In this document: positions 10,990-22,199 of the stretch, piece by piece
Layout: the number at the start of each line of letters is the position of its first letter
Position numbering within the stretch: position 1 is the stretch's first letter
Assembly: GCF_036669915.1 (NCBI RefSeq)
Contig: NC_089312.1
Location: 10,360,938 to 10,424,937 of the forward strand
DNA length: 64,000 nt
Direction: 5' to 3'
DNA from: Pocillopora verrucosa
Taxonomy: Eukaryota > Cnidaria > Anthozoa > Scleractinia > Pocilloporidae
Made by a program: the position numbers and the translations under genes
The notes under the pieces: model-generated
The model's input: the letters and a program-made list of their open reading frames with translations, nothing else
What the model was told of the DNA's origin: nothing
Database searches by the model: none

Positions 10990-13900
10990 ATGAATACATG
11001 CAGGCTTTTAATTTTGGTAGGTACATCCAACAGTTTATAATCTCTTGATATTGACACCTTAAAGCAAAATTTCAGCCAAGTAGTTTGTTTGAACAGGAAA
11101 CCATGATGATATCCTAAGCTTACAAATTGTCAGTTTTATGCTCTGTCTGTAACCCTGATTTTGGAGTGAATGAATCAAATCAAATCACCTGCGATGTACC
11201 AGGCCTATAAGAAAAATTTTCCGTTAGTATTGCACCCCCTATCTTGTGCTAAAATCTCATTTTTTGCGTTAGCTTTAAATTCGTTTCGCTTCCAAAGAGA
11301 TGGGGCTGGCGTCAAAATTATACAAAATACTTTGAATCATAACAATAACCTTTATAAGGAAAGGAAATAAATGACCGAAGTGATTTGACGTCATTTTTCA
11401 ATTTCCTCTTTCTTGTGTTCGAACAGAAATCGCACCTGACTAGTGTTAAAATCAGCTTTCGTCTCCCACGTACTTGTGTTCAAGAAAAACGCGTTAGAAT
11501 TTTTTTACGTTTAAATAAATCGAACGAAATTTGAATGGACTTACAAATATATATGCAGTGGCTGTTAGGTAATTAGCTTCCTCTGAATCTTCTAAGCCCA
11601 TAGATAGAAGTTTATATATGATCTTTGATCGCTTGACCTTCTTGTTTACAGGCAGCAATCTGTGTTATATTCCTGGTGTTATTTGTTCAAGGAAAGAATG
11701 AAAACGAAGTCAGTGAGTCAGATGTGGAATTGCAAGGTGTGTAGTAATTACATTGTAGGTGTGTAGTAATTACATTAATAAAAATGTCTGTGGTAATCAC
11801 ATATAAACTTTAACGGCCGAACTGGAGGCTTTTTATTTTGTTCAAAATAAAAAAAAGATAAAAAACCAAAGCAAAACAATGACGGAACCAGAAACAAAAT
11901 TAAAACAAACAAACAAATAAGGGCCCTTTTAGACTCTGCTGCTTTAAAATGAAATAAGGCCCAGCGTGGTAATTTTGTGTAGAGTTGCTTCTCACCGACA
12001 AACATTGTTCTAGTTATCGAGGGTAAAATTATGTGGAAAATCACCTGACAGGAAGCGCAATTTCAAAGATTTGAGTCGCGTTGAGGGGTTGAATTGTCGG
12101 TCGACAGTACAGTTAAAAAGGTAATAGCTCACAACTGCACGCAGTTGAACGTTGAATAAAACAACGCGACAATAAGACTTGCCTTCAATCAATATCTCTA
12201 CATATCGACTCCATACCGTAGAAATGTCTTTGAAAACAATGCACGCTGGGAAAACTGGGAGTACATCAAGTCCGTCAAGGCTTACTGGTAAACTTCTCGG
12301 GAAAAATAAGTTAACAAACGCGTAATATAGTTTTTTTTCTCTGATGCTTCAGCTTAATTTTGTTCTAGCGATCCTGTTCTCTTTCTAAGTTGCTAAGGAC
12401 CTCTTCTTCTTAAAGTTAAGTTTGGACCGCTTTCGTAAAAAACGCTCTAAAGTTACGAGATATGTCGTTTTCATTTACTTCTGAAACTTTAACCTCTGTT
12501 TCGACTTCATTTGTTGACCAAATATATCGAAGCAGCTCAGCAAAAATGAGTTGAGAAGTAAAAAGTGTTCAAATTATAATTCGAAAAAAAGTGGTCTAAT
12601 CGTTGTACTTTAAGATGTTCACAGGATTGATATCGCCAGGATATAAAAATAATTAGAACCTGTTCTGTCCTGCTTGCTATACCTGTACTATTGTTTTTTG
12701 ATATCATCGATGTGATAAAAGGGAACCCTTCATTTAAACAGATTCAAAGCAAGTTGAAAGCGAACCTTAGGCCCTTTTATCCCTGACTGAACCTATGTAT
12801 TTAGAGAATTGTTTGTATTTTCCAGGCCATAATCTCCGAGAAAAGAGGAGCTATAGGTTTTACTCCAGACGCTGTCTACTCACTTATTGTAAGTAATCGC
12901 TCTGACAAAGGGCTAACGCTCGAAACGTCAGCTTTTTTACTCTTTACGGCGGCCAATTTACGTTTTCAACTCAGTTGTTAACACTGAATTACTCACTTAC
13001 TGTAAGCAGCTTATTCTGTTTTTATCAAAAAGATTTTGCCAAAAATTACGATCAAACTTAGTAGCACTCTGTGCACTGTGATTGGTAGTTATCGTTGATC
13101 AATCATGGAGAAATCGTTTTCCTTGCTTTGTTCAGCGTGACGCGCAGTCCTAAAAATGTTAAGAAGATTTATCCGAATATAAGAGGTGAAAGATCTGTTA
13201 ACTAGGAATAGAAGGAGGACCGGTTCCTTGCGAAGAGAAAAATACGTCAATAGGGACATAAAATTCAGAGAGTCAGGCGAACGAGGGAATTTTTATTTGC
13301 CTTTCTGGTATTAAATGAAATATGTATTTCCCGTGTGTCTTAAATCAAATCACGGTCGCAAAATCGTGGTCAACAACATCAATGGCACACAAGTTGCTCG
13401 GTATACCACCTTCTTTTCTCTTACCATGTTTTGATGGAAAAAAAAAAAAAAAAAAAAAAAAAGGCGCCAAAGTTGCATCAAACGGCTCAACATCTGACCA
13501 AGGGAGGCTTAAGACATAGGTTACTCATTGAACGTTATCTAAAGCAATTGTCTGTGTTATTTTTTCATCAGTGAAGAAGAAGAAGTGGCTACTCAAACGT
13601 GTACTGAAAGAAGTTGATTGCTTGGATAATAAAAAATGCCGATTTTATCAAAAGAAGCTTTTTGGTAAGTATCATGTTTAGTTACTAACCCTCACCAATT
13701 CCAGACCTACAACAAAATGCTGTCAGAGTAAATAGTTCAGAAGATTAGAAGACAGATTGCCTTCCGGAGAAATGCTTAATTGATAGGGACATCACTTTTC
13801 CATAAAAAATCTCCTCCCCCCCCCTCCCTTAGCGTAATAAAAAATGACTGGTTTCTAATGATTCTCTCCTTAACTACACTGAGACATTTGTAAACCAATT

Positions 13901-14205
13901 ACTCTGCCCTTGATAGGGGAGCGTTTAGTAATGTTTTGTTTACCCTCTCAATAATACAAGTGTAACGGTTAGTACCTTGTTCAAAACAAGGACGCACTGT
14001 TAACAGAGTTGTACCATTTGTCATATCTATAACAGGAGAGATTTTCAAGCCACCCACTCCTGCTCCACCTATGAGTCCCACCCCGTCGCCTTCCTCCAGT
14101 CCTGTGATGTCCGTAACCCCTTCAAGTTCACAAGTTGTATCTTTGATGCCGGTCGTATCGCCCACACCATCCTCCAGCAGTGTAATGGTTTCACAGACTG
14201 TTTAG
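10990..14205 (+). CDS. Secreted cationic cysteine-containing peptide precursor, copy 1
   Basis: Five exons: 10990-11016, 11652-11736, 12826-12888, 13572-13664, 14036-14205 (438 nt, 145 residues). Intron 1 is phase 0 and the rest are phase 1. The product starts MNTCRLLILAAICVIFLVLF (signal peptide), followed by an acidic propeptide ending LREKR, a furin-type site. The predicted core has LKKKKWLLKRVLKEV, a cationic stretch that could form an amphipathic helix, with cysteines spaced C-x20-C-x5-C. The tail is Pro/Ser-rich with one copy of the 14-residue repeat seen in the paralogues. The arginine/tyrosine-rich segment of copies 2 and 3 is absent because exon 3 is only 63 nt. A poly(A) signal lies at 14571-14576. 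No named family is recognised; a role as antimicrobial or matrix peptide is inference. Confidence 0.78.
12877..13006 (+). mobile_element. Short ribozyme-bearing retroelement fragment at a splice donor
   Basis: About 97 bp at 12894-12989 is flanked by a 17-bp near-perfect direct repeat (tactcacttattgtaag at 12877-12893 and tactcacttactgtaag at 12990-13006). The insert holds ctctgacaaagggctaacgc followed by tcgaaacgtcagc, a degenerate hammerhead core of the type found in Penelope-like elements, and a tail shared with 31640-31820. The duplicated target contains the GTAAG donor of exon 3, so both borders keep a donor. Confidence 0.75.
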
Positions 14206-14242
14206 CCAATCAGCCCTTAGTCTCCGCAGCAGCCTTTCTACA

Positions 14243-14325
14243 GGATGTCACGTAAATCTACAAGAAGTCACGCAACGTATCTTAACCCCTTCCCCCTTTG
14301 CGTAGAAAAGAGTTGTGTAACATCC
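14243..14325 (+). other. 3' UTR hairpin of peptide gene 1
   Basis: The arms ggatgtcacgtaaatct (14243-14259) and agagttgtgtaacatcc (14309-14325) pair imperfectly. Equivalent arms follow the stop codon in both paralogues (21312-21395 and 29819-29890). Confidence 0.5.
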
Positions 14326-14599
14326 TGAAATATTGCTACGAAGAAGAATCGTCAATATCGAGTGTCCGTAACGTAGTTCCGGATCAATTTCCATGGCATT
14401 TTTTTTATAACAAACACACCAAGTGGATAAAGAAGTGTCAGTCCCCGCAGCAAATCTTGTCTATTTTACGTTTGTGCAAAGGTATTTGTCCTGAACTATG
14501 CCACTGAGGGAAAGGCGTTATGTGGGGCTTCTTGTGAAATATCTGTTAAGAGATATTTAGGCTTTATCAAAATAAAACAATATAGAAAATCCACACCAT

Positions 14600-17500
14600 C
14601 CAAAACAATAGAATATTTGTGATATTATAGTATTAAACTTTATATTACATATGAAATTTTCAGTTAACTTTGAGACAGAACTGCATGTATATACAACATG
14701 GTTGCTACAGCCATGCATGTAAGTTTATGAATTTCTCTGACAAATGTAAAATTCCCCTGACAATATAGAAAAATTATTTCTTTGGTGGAAACCTAACACC
14801 TGCATCTCGTTAATTTTCATGAAACAATATTTCAACAATCCAGCACATTTGTTGTTTCCTTTTTCTAAATAACAATTCAATCTGGAATTTGATTGATAAA
14901 GGAAAAACCATTAAGTGGATATACTACAGTATGTACCACTAGAACCAAATCATATTATTGTTTCTTGAAACCCAATTTAGTTTATTTATATTTCATGTTC
15001 ATAAAAACCTACTAAAGTACTTGAATTGGTAAAAAAAATCCAATTTTTGCTCATTTCTCTTAAAAACAAATTTTCCTTGACTTAGAGTGAAATTTCCTGA
15101 CTTTTCCCTGACCTTGAATCTTTTTTTTGACCATTTCCTGACTTGTGGAAAGTAAAATCCGTGCACGAGTCAAGTTGCCCATCCAGCTGGAGCTTCTCCT
15201 TAACATGAAGCGACCAGAAGAAAAACCAAGGTGAACCCTCAAACGGAGCATAATATTCGATGACAGCGGGCTCTCGTTTGACAAATAACTAGTTTGGTTT
15301 GTTTAATTATGTTCTCTTCGGGCAATAACAGCACAATGAAACGAAACATCATTGTTTTAAATACTAAAAACTAAGTATGGTGCGGTGATAAGAAATCGGA
15401 AATTAGACAACAATGTTCGAATGATAAACAGAGAGATTGAAAGCATCGTCAAAAACACAAAATGGCGGTTGGCGACTGAGTAAATCAAGACCACCCTATG
15501 CACTTTTTTCCTGCGGTTCGCATCACGATAAATAGCAGTTGCATCGAAAAAAAAAGATAGATTTAAGAACAGCTCCATGATTTTTTGACCCCGGAAAAAT
15601 TCATTCACTGACTCAAACTTTAAGGCAAAGTTGAAAAACATAACTCAATCAAATGTGTCATTTCAACTGTCCTGTTACTTCCGTGCCCAAAATTTCGCCT
15701 CTAGCACTCCGTGATGACCACCATCTTCAGTAGGCGAAAACCAGTACCTGTTCACTAATTTCCAATGGAATTATTTGTACGTACGGCGTGTAATAACGAC
15801 TAAACAGCGAACATTTCGAGTTGGGTATAAAAATCTTCGATACCCGAAATGGTCGTCGCCATGTTGTGACGTCAAGTAGTTATCAACTCTGATAACTATC
15901 CCGGACTGACTGAGATGGACAGTTGACCGGAAAAAAAAAATTCTCTTACCAGAATTAAAAAAAATTTAAAAGATTTGCGCAATGTTACCTCGACGGTTTC
16001 TTACGGGTTAAAACTGAGGGTCGAACTTATTTTATACGACTTGTTGACAGATTTACATCTGAAACAAACAAATTAGCTCTCGTGCAACCCGACCCTTATC
16101 AACAACTAATTGAGGGCTAAAGTTTTCACTATACAGTGCACAGTCTGTCCGAGAGCCTGAGACATTCAATACAGAGTATTAATGTCGCCGGACAAGCCTT
16201 CATCTGCATGAATATTTTGCACTGAAACACAGTTGTTCCCAAATAACATAATAAGCAACGACATGAGGAACTTGAAGGTTATTAGACGGGAGGCGGTTTA
16301 AAGGGAGGGAGGAATGCAGGTAATTAAGGTGTCTGAGTTAATTAGGGAAAGGCCTTGCAAACTGTAATTTTAGCCTAAAAAGCATACCGGAAGACAGTTT
16401 TCTTGGAAATGTGCTCGAATTGTGAAATATTGCCCCGTCATGGAAAAATGCGAAACATCTCCGTGGTCGGAAATAATGCTTCAAACTTCAGCGCAGTCCG
16501 GGAATGCCTGGCCGCAGACCACGCAAATTGACACCGCTCCCGATTGATAACTGTTACCTTGAAAACAATAAAAGAAAACCTGCTGACTGACAAAGATACC
16601 GTTCATCTCCTTTCAAACTAAATCGATCAGCTAGAAATGAAGTAACATACTTAGGACTTTGGGTATCATGATAGGTGTGATGTTCAATGAAGAGCAAAAC
16701 TGCGCTAAATTTCTTTTAGAAAAAGTCTTCACCTTTTAAACTATTTGACGAACAAATTTCCCATCTAAGAATTAAGTATGATATTCATCAGATGTTTTGA
16801 TGCAACCAAACAATACTAAGCAAATAACTGGGACTAAAATAATGTTGTAAATATTTTGACCGAATCACATTGCCAAATAGTTTTTGGTAAAACTTATCAA
16901 GAAGTGCAATAATACATCTTTAAGTCAAATTTTTGTTGACAGCGCTTATCTCACCCGCGCGAAATTACGTGAGTTGTGTAAAATCCCTAAAAACCTACTT
17001 ATCACGCATGCCTCGTTAGCTTTCAGGCCAACTTAAATGAAGGATATTGGAATGGCAGTTGACGAACCGACGATGTTGTGACCGGCTTTGATTTGGGGAG
17101 TTGATATTCTCGTGGCAAAACAAAAAAGATAAAACCATTCTTTCCTTTCTCTCTCTTGTAACATGGTTCAATTTTTACCGTTTTAAGGTCTTAACTTTGG
17201 GAAGTGCAAAGAGTTATTTTGTTATGAAAAACGTCACGTTCAAAGTTTGGTGTTCAAGGATCTTAGGCGGAAGAAACCGCCTACGTAAGTGCCTCAATGA
17301 AATCAGCGTCTTATATTTACCCTGTGGGTTTATCAAGAAATTCACTATTACTGCATCAGTGCACAGACTTCGCAAACTCATAGGAAAATTATTATTGTAT
17401 AATATTCAAAATTTTTTATCTATCACAAGAAATAAACTAATGCAAAAATTCAAGGATCCTTACAAGTAACGTTGATCATCTTGGGATCAAGGGTCCGCTA

Positions 17501-18260
17501 ATAGCTATGTTTTCTTCTTCATAACAAAAGTTTTTAATGGCACAATGACATTAACTCGAATAATTTCTGTGATCAATACAAATAAAACGATTTTTACTCC
17601 ACAGGGGCATAAAAAACATTCCAGACAACAGGTAAAAAAGGCAAAAAGAAAAATATTTCTTTAAGCATCACATTTATCTCCTTAAAACTTTAAAATTTAA
17701 TAAGATCGCTTTAAAGTTTCACTTTGGGAATGGCTCTCGACAAAAGTTTGATTTACACTGTTTTGATTAACTTACTTCCGCAGAATCTCGATATTCAAAG
17801 GCACATCAATTTTAAGAGCAATCCGCTCTATTACACCAGCTTGGGTATGTGTTATATTGGCTAAAAAGACAGATCGAGAAGTTACGCGTTAAAGAAATTA
17901 TGCAACATTAAAACGTCAACGAATCCTCTAAAAAGTGTCGTGGTTAATGTTTCTTAAATGAAGCTTAATAATTTTATCTTTTTCCCTTAATGATTAGCCT
18001 TAACGGTTTCCTTCGTGGACTGTCGTACCCTTGCGAAGTTCCTGATGAAATTAGTTTCCATGGTGTTTTTCCTAAAACAGTCACAAAGAAGGAAAAAATA
18101 GCTACACCCTACTTGAATTCAAGTACTAAAGCCAACATGTTCGCCGGTAATTATTTGTTTTGTAGATATGATTGGCATTTTCCAGATCCTGAAGAACTTC
18201 ACGATTAACGCAAACCGCAGCCTTGTTACACAGTAAATAATAGAAAAACGCTATATTGAT
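14600..18260. other. Spacer between peptide genes 1 and 2
   Basis: This is duplicated spacer that recurs at about 22.2-26.0 kb. Short frames are shared between the units, but they shift or break between copies (for example a 103-codon frame at 23632-23943 is interrupted at 16068), so I see no conserved gene here. Confidence 0.5.
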
Positions 18261-18269
18261 GAATCATGA

Positions 18270-18295
18270 CACGTGATTTTAAATCGCTATAAAAG
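18270..18295 (+). promoter_or_regulatory. E-box and TATA box of peptide gene 2
   Basis: CACGTG at 18270-18275 and TATAAAAG at 18288-18295 have the same spacing as in copy 1. They lie 110 bp before the start codon. Confidence 0.7.
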
Positions 18296-18405
18296 TACAC
18301 ACTGAAATTTTTTCAATCATTGGATAACAGCAGAGGTGACCATTGTTGAAGAAATTGGAAAGCAGATCCTTTTTCTATATACACCAGCCATAAAGCTCTT
18401 TAACC

Positions 18406-21274
18406 ATGAATACCCTCAGGCTTCTTATTTTGGTAAGTACATTTTAATCAGTTAATTAAGTTCCAGTGGAGTATTTTGTACGTCAGTAAAGACATTTGTC
18501 TATGTTTCCAAGTTATGATCATTGGAAATTGCAAAACCCAATTTTAAAGATAAAAAACTTTAAAGAAAACATTTTTATTTTGATCGTAAATTATTTGCAC
18601 ATGAAACTACAATAATATTAAGAGCTATTTTTCTGCAACATCCTTATATATGATGCTTTTTTACTGATTCTGGCAGAATGTCCGTCAAATATGAACCTTT
18701 TCAATTGTCTAATTCGCTCACAAGCTCTGTTTAGCTTATTTTACAAAGCATCGCTTATTGGACGGAAAAATGAGAGGACTGAGGCTACAATTCTTTTAAT
18801 TAGATTATCGTCCTACGCTTGTGAAAAATTTTCCACATCCTTCGGCGTAGTTGTCATTGATTTCGGAGTGAAGGAATACGATTACCTGCGATGCATTGAA
18901 CCAGTATGAGGACTCTTGCGCCAGTATTGCGCTCAAATATCACGTTTTTTTATTTACAAGTTATTGCCTTCAGAAAGCTGGGAATGGCAACAAACTTCAA
19001 CAAAATACTTTGATCAACTTCAATTAACTCTGATTAATTAAGCAATAAAGGAGATAAAGAAAGTGACCGAATGACAAAAGTGATTTTACGTTCTTATTCA
19101 AGATCCGCTTTCTAGTGTGTGAGTAGATATTGCACTTGGCTACGGTTAAAGTCGTCTTTCATTTCGCGTCAATATTAATGTTGTCCAAGAAAAACACATC
19201 TGAATTCATTTACTAGAATAACCCACTGCGGCCATACTCATAGATGTGATAGCTGGTCGCTGACAGGTTATCCGCACTTGTGTCCATAATTAGAAGTTTA
19301 TGGCCTTTATTCTTCTTGTTTACAGGCAGCATTCTGTGTCATATTCCTGATATTACTTGTTCAAGGAGAGAATGAAAACGAAGTCAGTGAGATAGACATG
19401 GAATTGCAAGGTGCTTGATAATTATTTCTCTCTCACACAAATTCAAATTGAGTTAAAAACGAACCTTTATCACTGACTGTATCTATGTGTTCGTCAATAA
19501 ATTCTTTTTATTTTCCAGGCCATAATCTCAGAGAGAAGAGGAGCGTCGGGTGGTGGGGAAGGAGGAGCCGCCGCCATTACCGCCCCTCTTACCGCCGCCG
19601 TTACCATTACCGTTATGGTTACTGCGCACGCTATTGGGGTAAGTAGCTTATTCTGTTTATATTAAAATAAATCAGCTAAAAAATTTCTTTTACAGTTTGC
19701 ACTCTGGTGGTAAATTGCGATGTAACCTCGTGCCCAGATCCTGCCGTTTAAGTAACCGAAATGCCTTTTCAGACTTTGGGGCATATTTTCGCCAAACCTA
19801 AGGATCCTGTCACGAAAGAACAACGAACCGACGCCATTTCTTCTATTCCTTGCAATGACTGTGACAACGAATACATTGGACAGACCAAACATCACTTTGG
19901 TACACGTTTAAAAGAGCACCAAAAAGCGGTTTTCCTTTGCAAAAAGGAAAATTCAGCTTTATCGGAGCTACATGCCTAACTAACCATACAATTGGGTGGG
20001 ATAATTCTAAAATTATCACCACTAATCGGCGTTACCACTCGCGCCTTTGTTTGGAGGCTTGGCATATTAACTCCGCCCACGCTCCTTTAAATCGTGACGA
20101 TGGCGGTTTGCTTCCTGACGCCTATTTACACCTCGTCAGAAAAAATTAGTGATCATATAAAAGGACCTCTTGTTGCAGCGTTTAGATCACCCCTGATGAA
20201 AGCACTAGACAGGAGTGTCGAAACGTTGGGTCTATGAATTGTAACTTCTTCGGTTACATTCATTAAATCTGCAAACCAGAGTAGCATCAAACTATGTTTG
20301 CAACTAACTGTGTTTTTCTTAAACAGGAAAAAGGAAGTATTCCATACTCAAATCTGTACTGAAAGAAGTAGACTGCTTGAATAATACAAATTGCCAAAAA
20401 AGTCAAGTCAAAATCTTTGGTAAGTATCATGTGAAGTTACTAACCCTGATTAGAGCTAGACCAACAACAAAATGCTGACAAAGTAAGTAATCCATGCCAG
20501 AAACGTAGTAGAGACTCTGTTTCCGGAGAAATGCCTGATAGAGAAAGCATTTCTACATAAACAAATGACGCAATTGCCAAGTAAGCCGAAGCATAATCAG
20601 ATCTTGAGTTTAGGTTGCTACTGATTAAACCCAAGATATCATTATTTATTCTCCCTACTGTTTGCCATGTCATTCTCATTATGTTTGTTTAGAGAATTTG
20701 GTAGTTGATGAACTAATCATGCCCTCATTGATATGTTTTTCTGTATTGTCATCACTTTTCTGCTGAATCTTGTATTAATATTATAAGGAGAAATTCAGTT
20801 TCGGTCACACTGGATAGTAAGAAGTTGGGGGGGGGGGGGAAGAGGTTGAAGGAATTTGTTTGTGTCACAATAAAATTTACCTGATTTCCCCCCCCCCCAT
20901 TTCATACCAATTATTCTGATCTTGTTTGGAGGAAGTCCACAGTTCTCTAGATCGAAGTTGTTCGTACCACCCTCTTTATTGTATAAGTAAAACGGTTAGT
21001 TCTTTGTTTAAAGCAAGGACGCGCTATAAACAGAGTTGTACCATTTATCATATCACTTACAGGAGAGATTTTCAAGCCACCCACTCCAGCCCCACCCATG
21101 AGTCCTATTCCGTCGCCTTCCTCCAGTCCGGTGATGACCGTATCGCCTTCAAGTTCACAAGTTGTATCGTCGATGCCGGCCGTATCACCTTCAAGTTCAC
21201 AAGTTGTATCTTCGATGCCGGCCGTATCACCCACACCATCCTCCAGCAGTGTAATGGTTTCACAGACTGTTTAG
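18406..21274 (+). CDS. Secreted Arg/Tyr-rich cationic peptide precursor, copy 2
   Basis: Five exons: 18406-18432, 19326-19410, 19519-19638, 20327-20419, 21063-21274 (537 nt, 178 residues), in frame throughout. It has a signal peptide (MNTLRLLIL from exon 1, AAFCVIFLILLVQG from exon 2), an acidic propeptide with many Glu residues, the LREKR cleavage site, then a core starting SVGWWGRRSRRHYRPSY. The core contains about eleven Arg and many Tyr/His before its first cysteine (YGYCARYW). Cysteines are spaced C-x20-C-x5-C. The tail starts with FKPPTPAPP and holds two copies of PSSSQVVSSMPAVS. The exon 2 donor is weak (gtgctt), which might reduce splicing. Intron 3 hosts a Penelope-like fragment. The function is unknown; a secreted host-defence or structural peptide is the best guess. 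Confidence 0.8.
19762..20297 (+). mobile_element. Penelope-like element 3' end (GIY-YIG endonuclease remnant)
   Basis: Frames at 19761-19979 and 19937-20149 give IPCNDCDNEYIGQTKHHFGT and then CLTNHTIGWDNSKIITTNRR, the C-terminal GIY-YIG-type endonuclease region of Penelope-like retroelements. A frameshift near 19965 separates the two parts, so the copy is dead. Downstream lies a hammerhead-ribozyme motif. The surrounding intron sequence matches unit 3 on both sides, which dates the insertion after the split of units 2 and 3. Confidence 0.8.
20186..20232 (+). ncRNA. Hammerhead ribozyme motif of a Penelope-like element
   Basis: The core CTGATGA (20193-20199) and GAAAC (20220-20224) flank a stem II formed by GCACT and AGTGT. 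GTT follows as the cleavage triplet, and stem I pairs ACCC before the core with GGGT after it. The very short stem III is typical of hammerheads in Penelope-like elements. Activity is not shown. Confidence 0.65.
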
Positions 21275-21311
21275 CCAGTCAGCGCTTAGTCTCCGCAGCA
21301 GCCATTCTACA

Positions 21312-21395
21312 GGATGTCACGTAACTCTACGGGAAGTCACCCAACGTATCTTACCCCCGTCCCCCTCAGCGTAGTAAAAGAGTTGTGTAACATCC
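21312..21395 (+). other. 3' UTR hairpin of peptide gene 2
   Basis: Arms ggatgtcacgtaactct (21312-21328) and agagttgtgtaacatcc (21379-21395) pair in the same place as in copies 1 and 3. A candidate poly(A) signal AATAAA lies far downstream at 22166, beyond about 0.5 kb of inserted DNA. Confidence 0.5.
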
Positions 21396-22199
21396 TGAAA
21401 TATTGCTACGAAGAAGAATCGTTATTATCGAGTGTCCGTAACGTAGTTCCGCATTAGTTTCCATGGCATTTTTTTTCATAACAAACACACCAAGTGGATA
21501 AAGAGCCGGTGTTTTCCAAAGAGCAAAGACTTGACATAATTGAATTATGAATGTTTTTTTAATTTTTAATTTTTTCACAAATTTGGATTATATCGGACCA
21601 ATTAACGCTCAGACTCACATGTAAACTTAAACCTCCACCATGGTACAAGGGAGGTGGTTGGAACTTCCAAACACTTAGCGTTCCGTTTTGTTGCAACATT
21701 TTGAAAAGTTGCGATGTTAATATTATGGAATACATACGCAAATGGCGCTGCTGGGGACCAGTGACGTCATTCAACAGAGCGGATTTTTCAAGATTTTTCA
21801 CTTTTCCACTGTAATTTTTGGAAGAGTAGCTTTCGAACTTGACAGAAAAATGTAAAATAAGACAAAAAAATAAATAACAGTTTTACTGTACTTTTCATAT
21901 TAACTTTAAAGCTTTAAATTCTTTCGTAGCTCATATCCACTAATAAACCACACATCACTTGTCATTTAATATCTCTTACTCCTTTTCGTCAATTTATTTG
22001 AACTTCAGCTCTTGGCTTTTATACTTCTACGAAGTGTTCCAGTAGCAAACCTTGTCTATTTTTGGTTAGTGCAAGGGTATTTGTCCTGAACTATGCCACT
22101 GAGGGAAAGACGTTATGCGGGGCTTCCTGTGAAATATCTATTAAGAGATATTTAGGCTATATTAAAATAAAACAATATAAAAAATCCACACCATCCAAA

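Larger units (their letters stand above)
7932..15300. repeat. Segmental duplication, unit 1
   Basis: This is the first of three tandem units carrying the secreted-peptide genes. Its left part (around 8400-8520, including gcatggatattttgcactgg) matches 16180-16260 and 23900-23960. Its gene promoter matches those at 18.2 and 26.0 kb, and its right part (14.0-15.3 kb) matches 21.1-23.0 kb. It is the most diverged unit. The left edge is not sharply defined. Confidence 0.75.

Noticed and set aside
18691..18909. 72-codon frame in intron 1, repeated at 26362-26649
   Set aside because: Its conservation is explained by the recent duplication; it lies inside an intron and has no splice borders or recognisable content.
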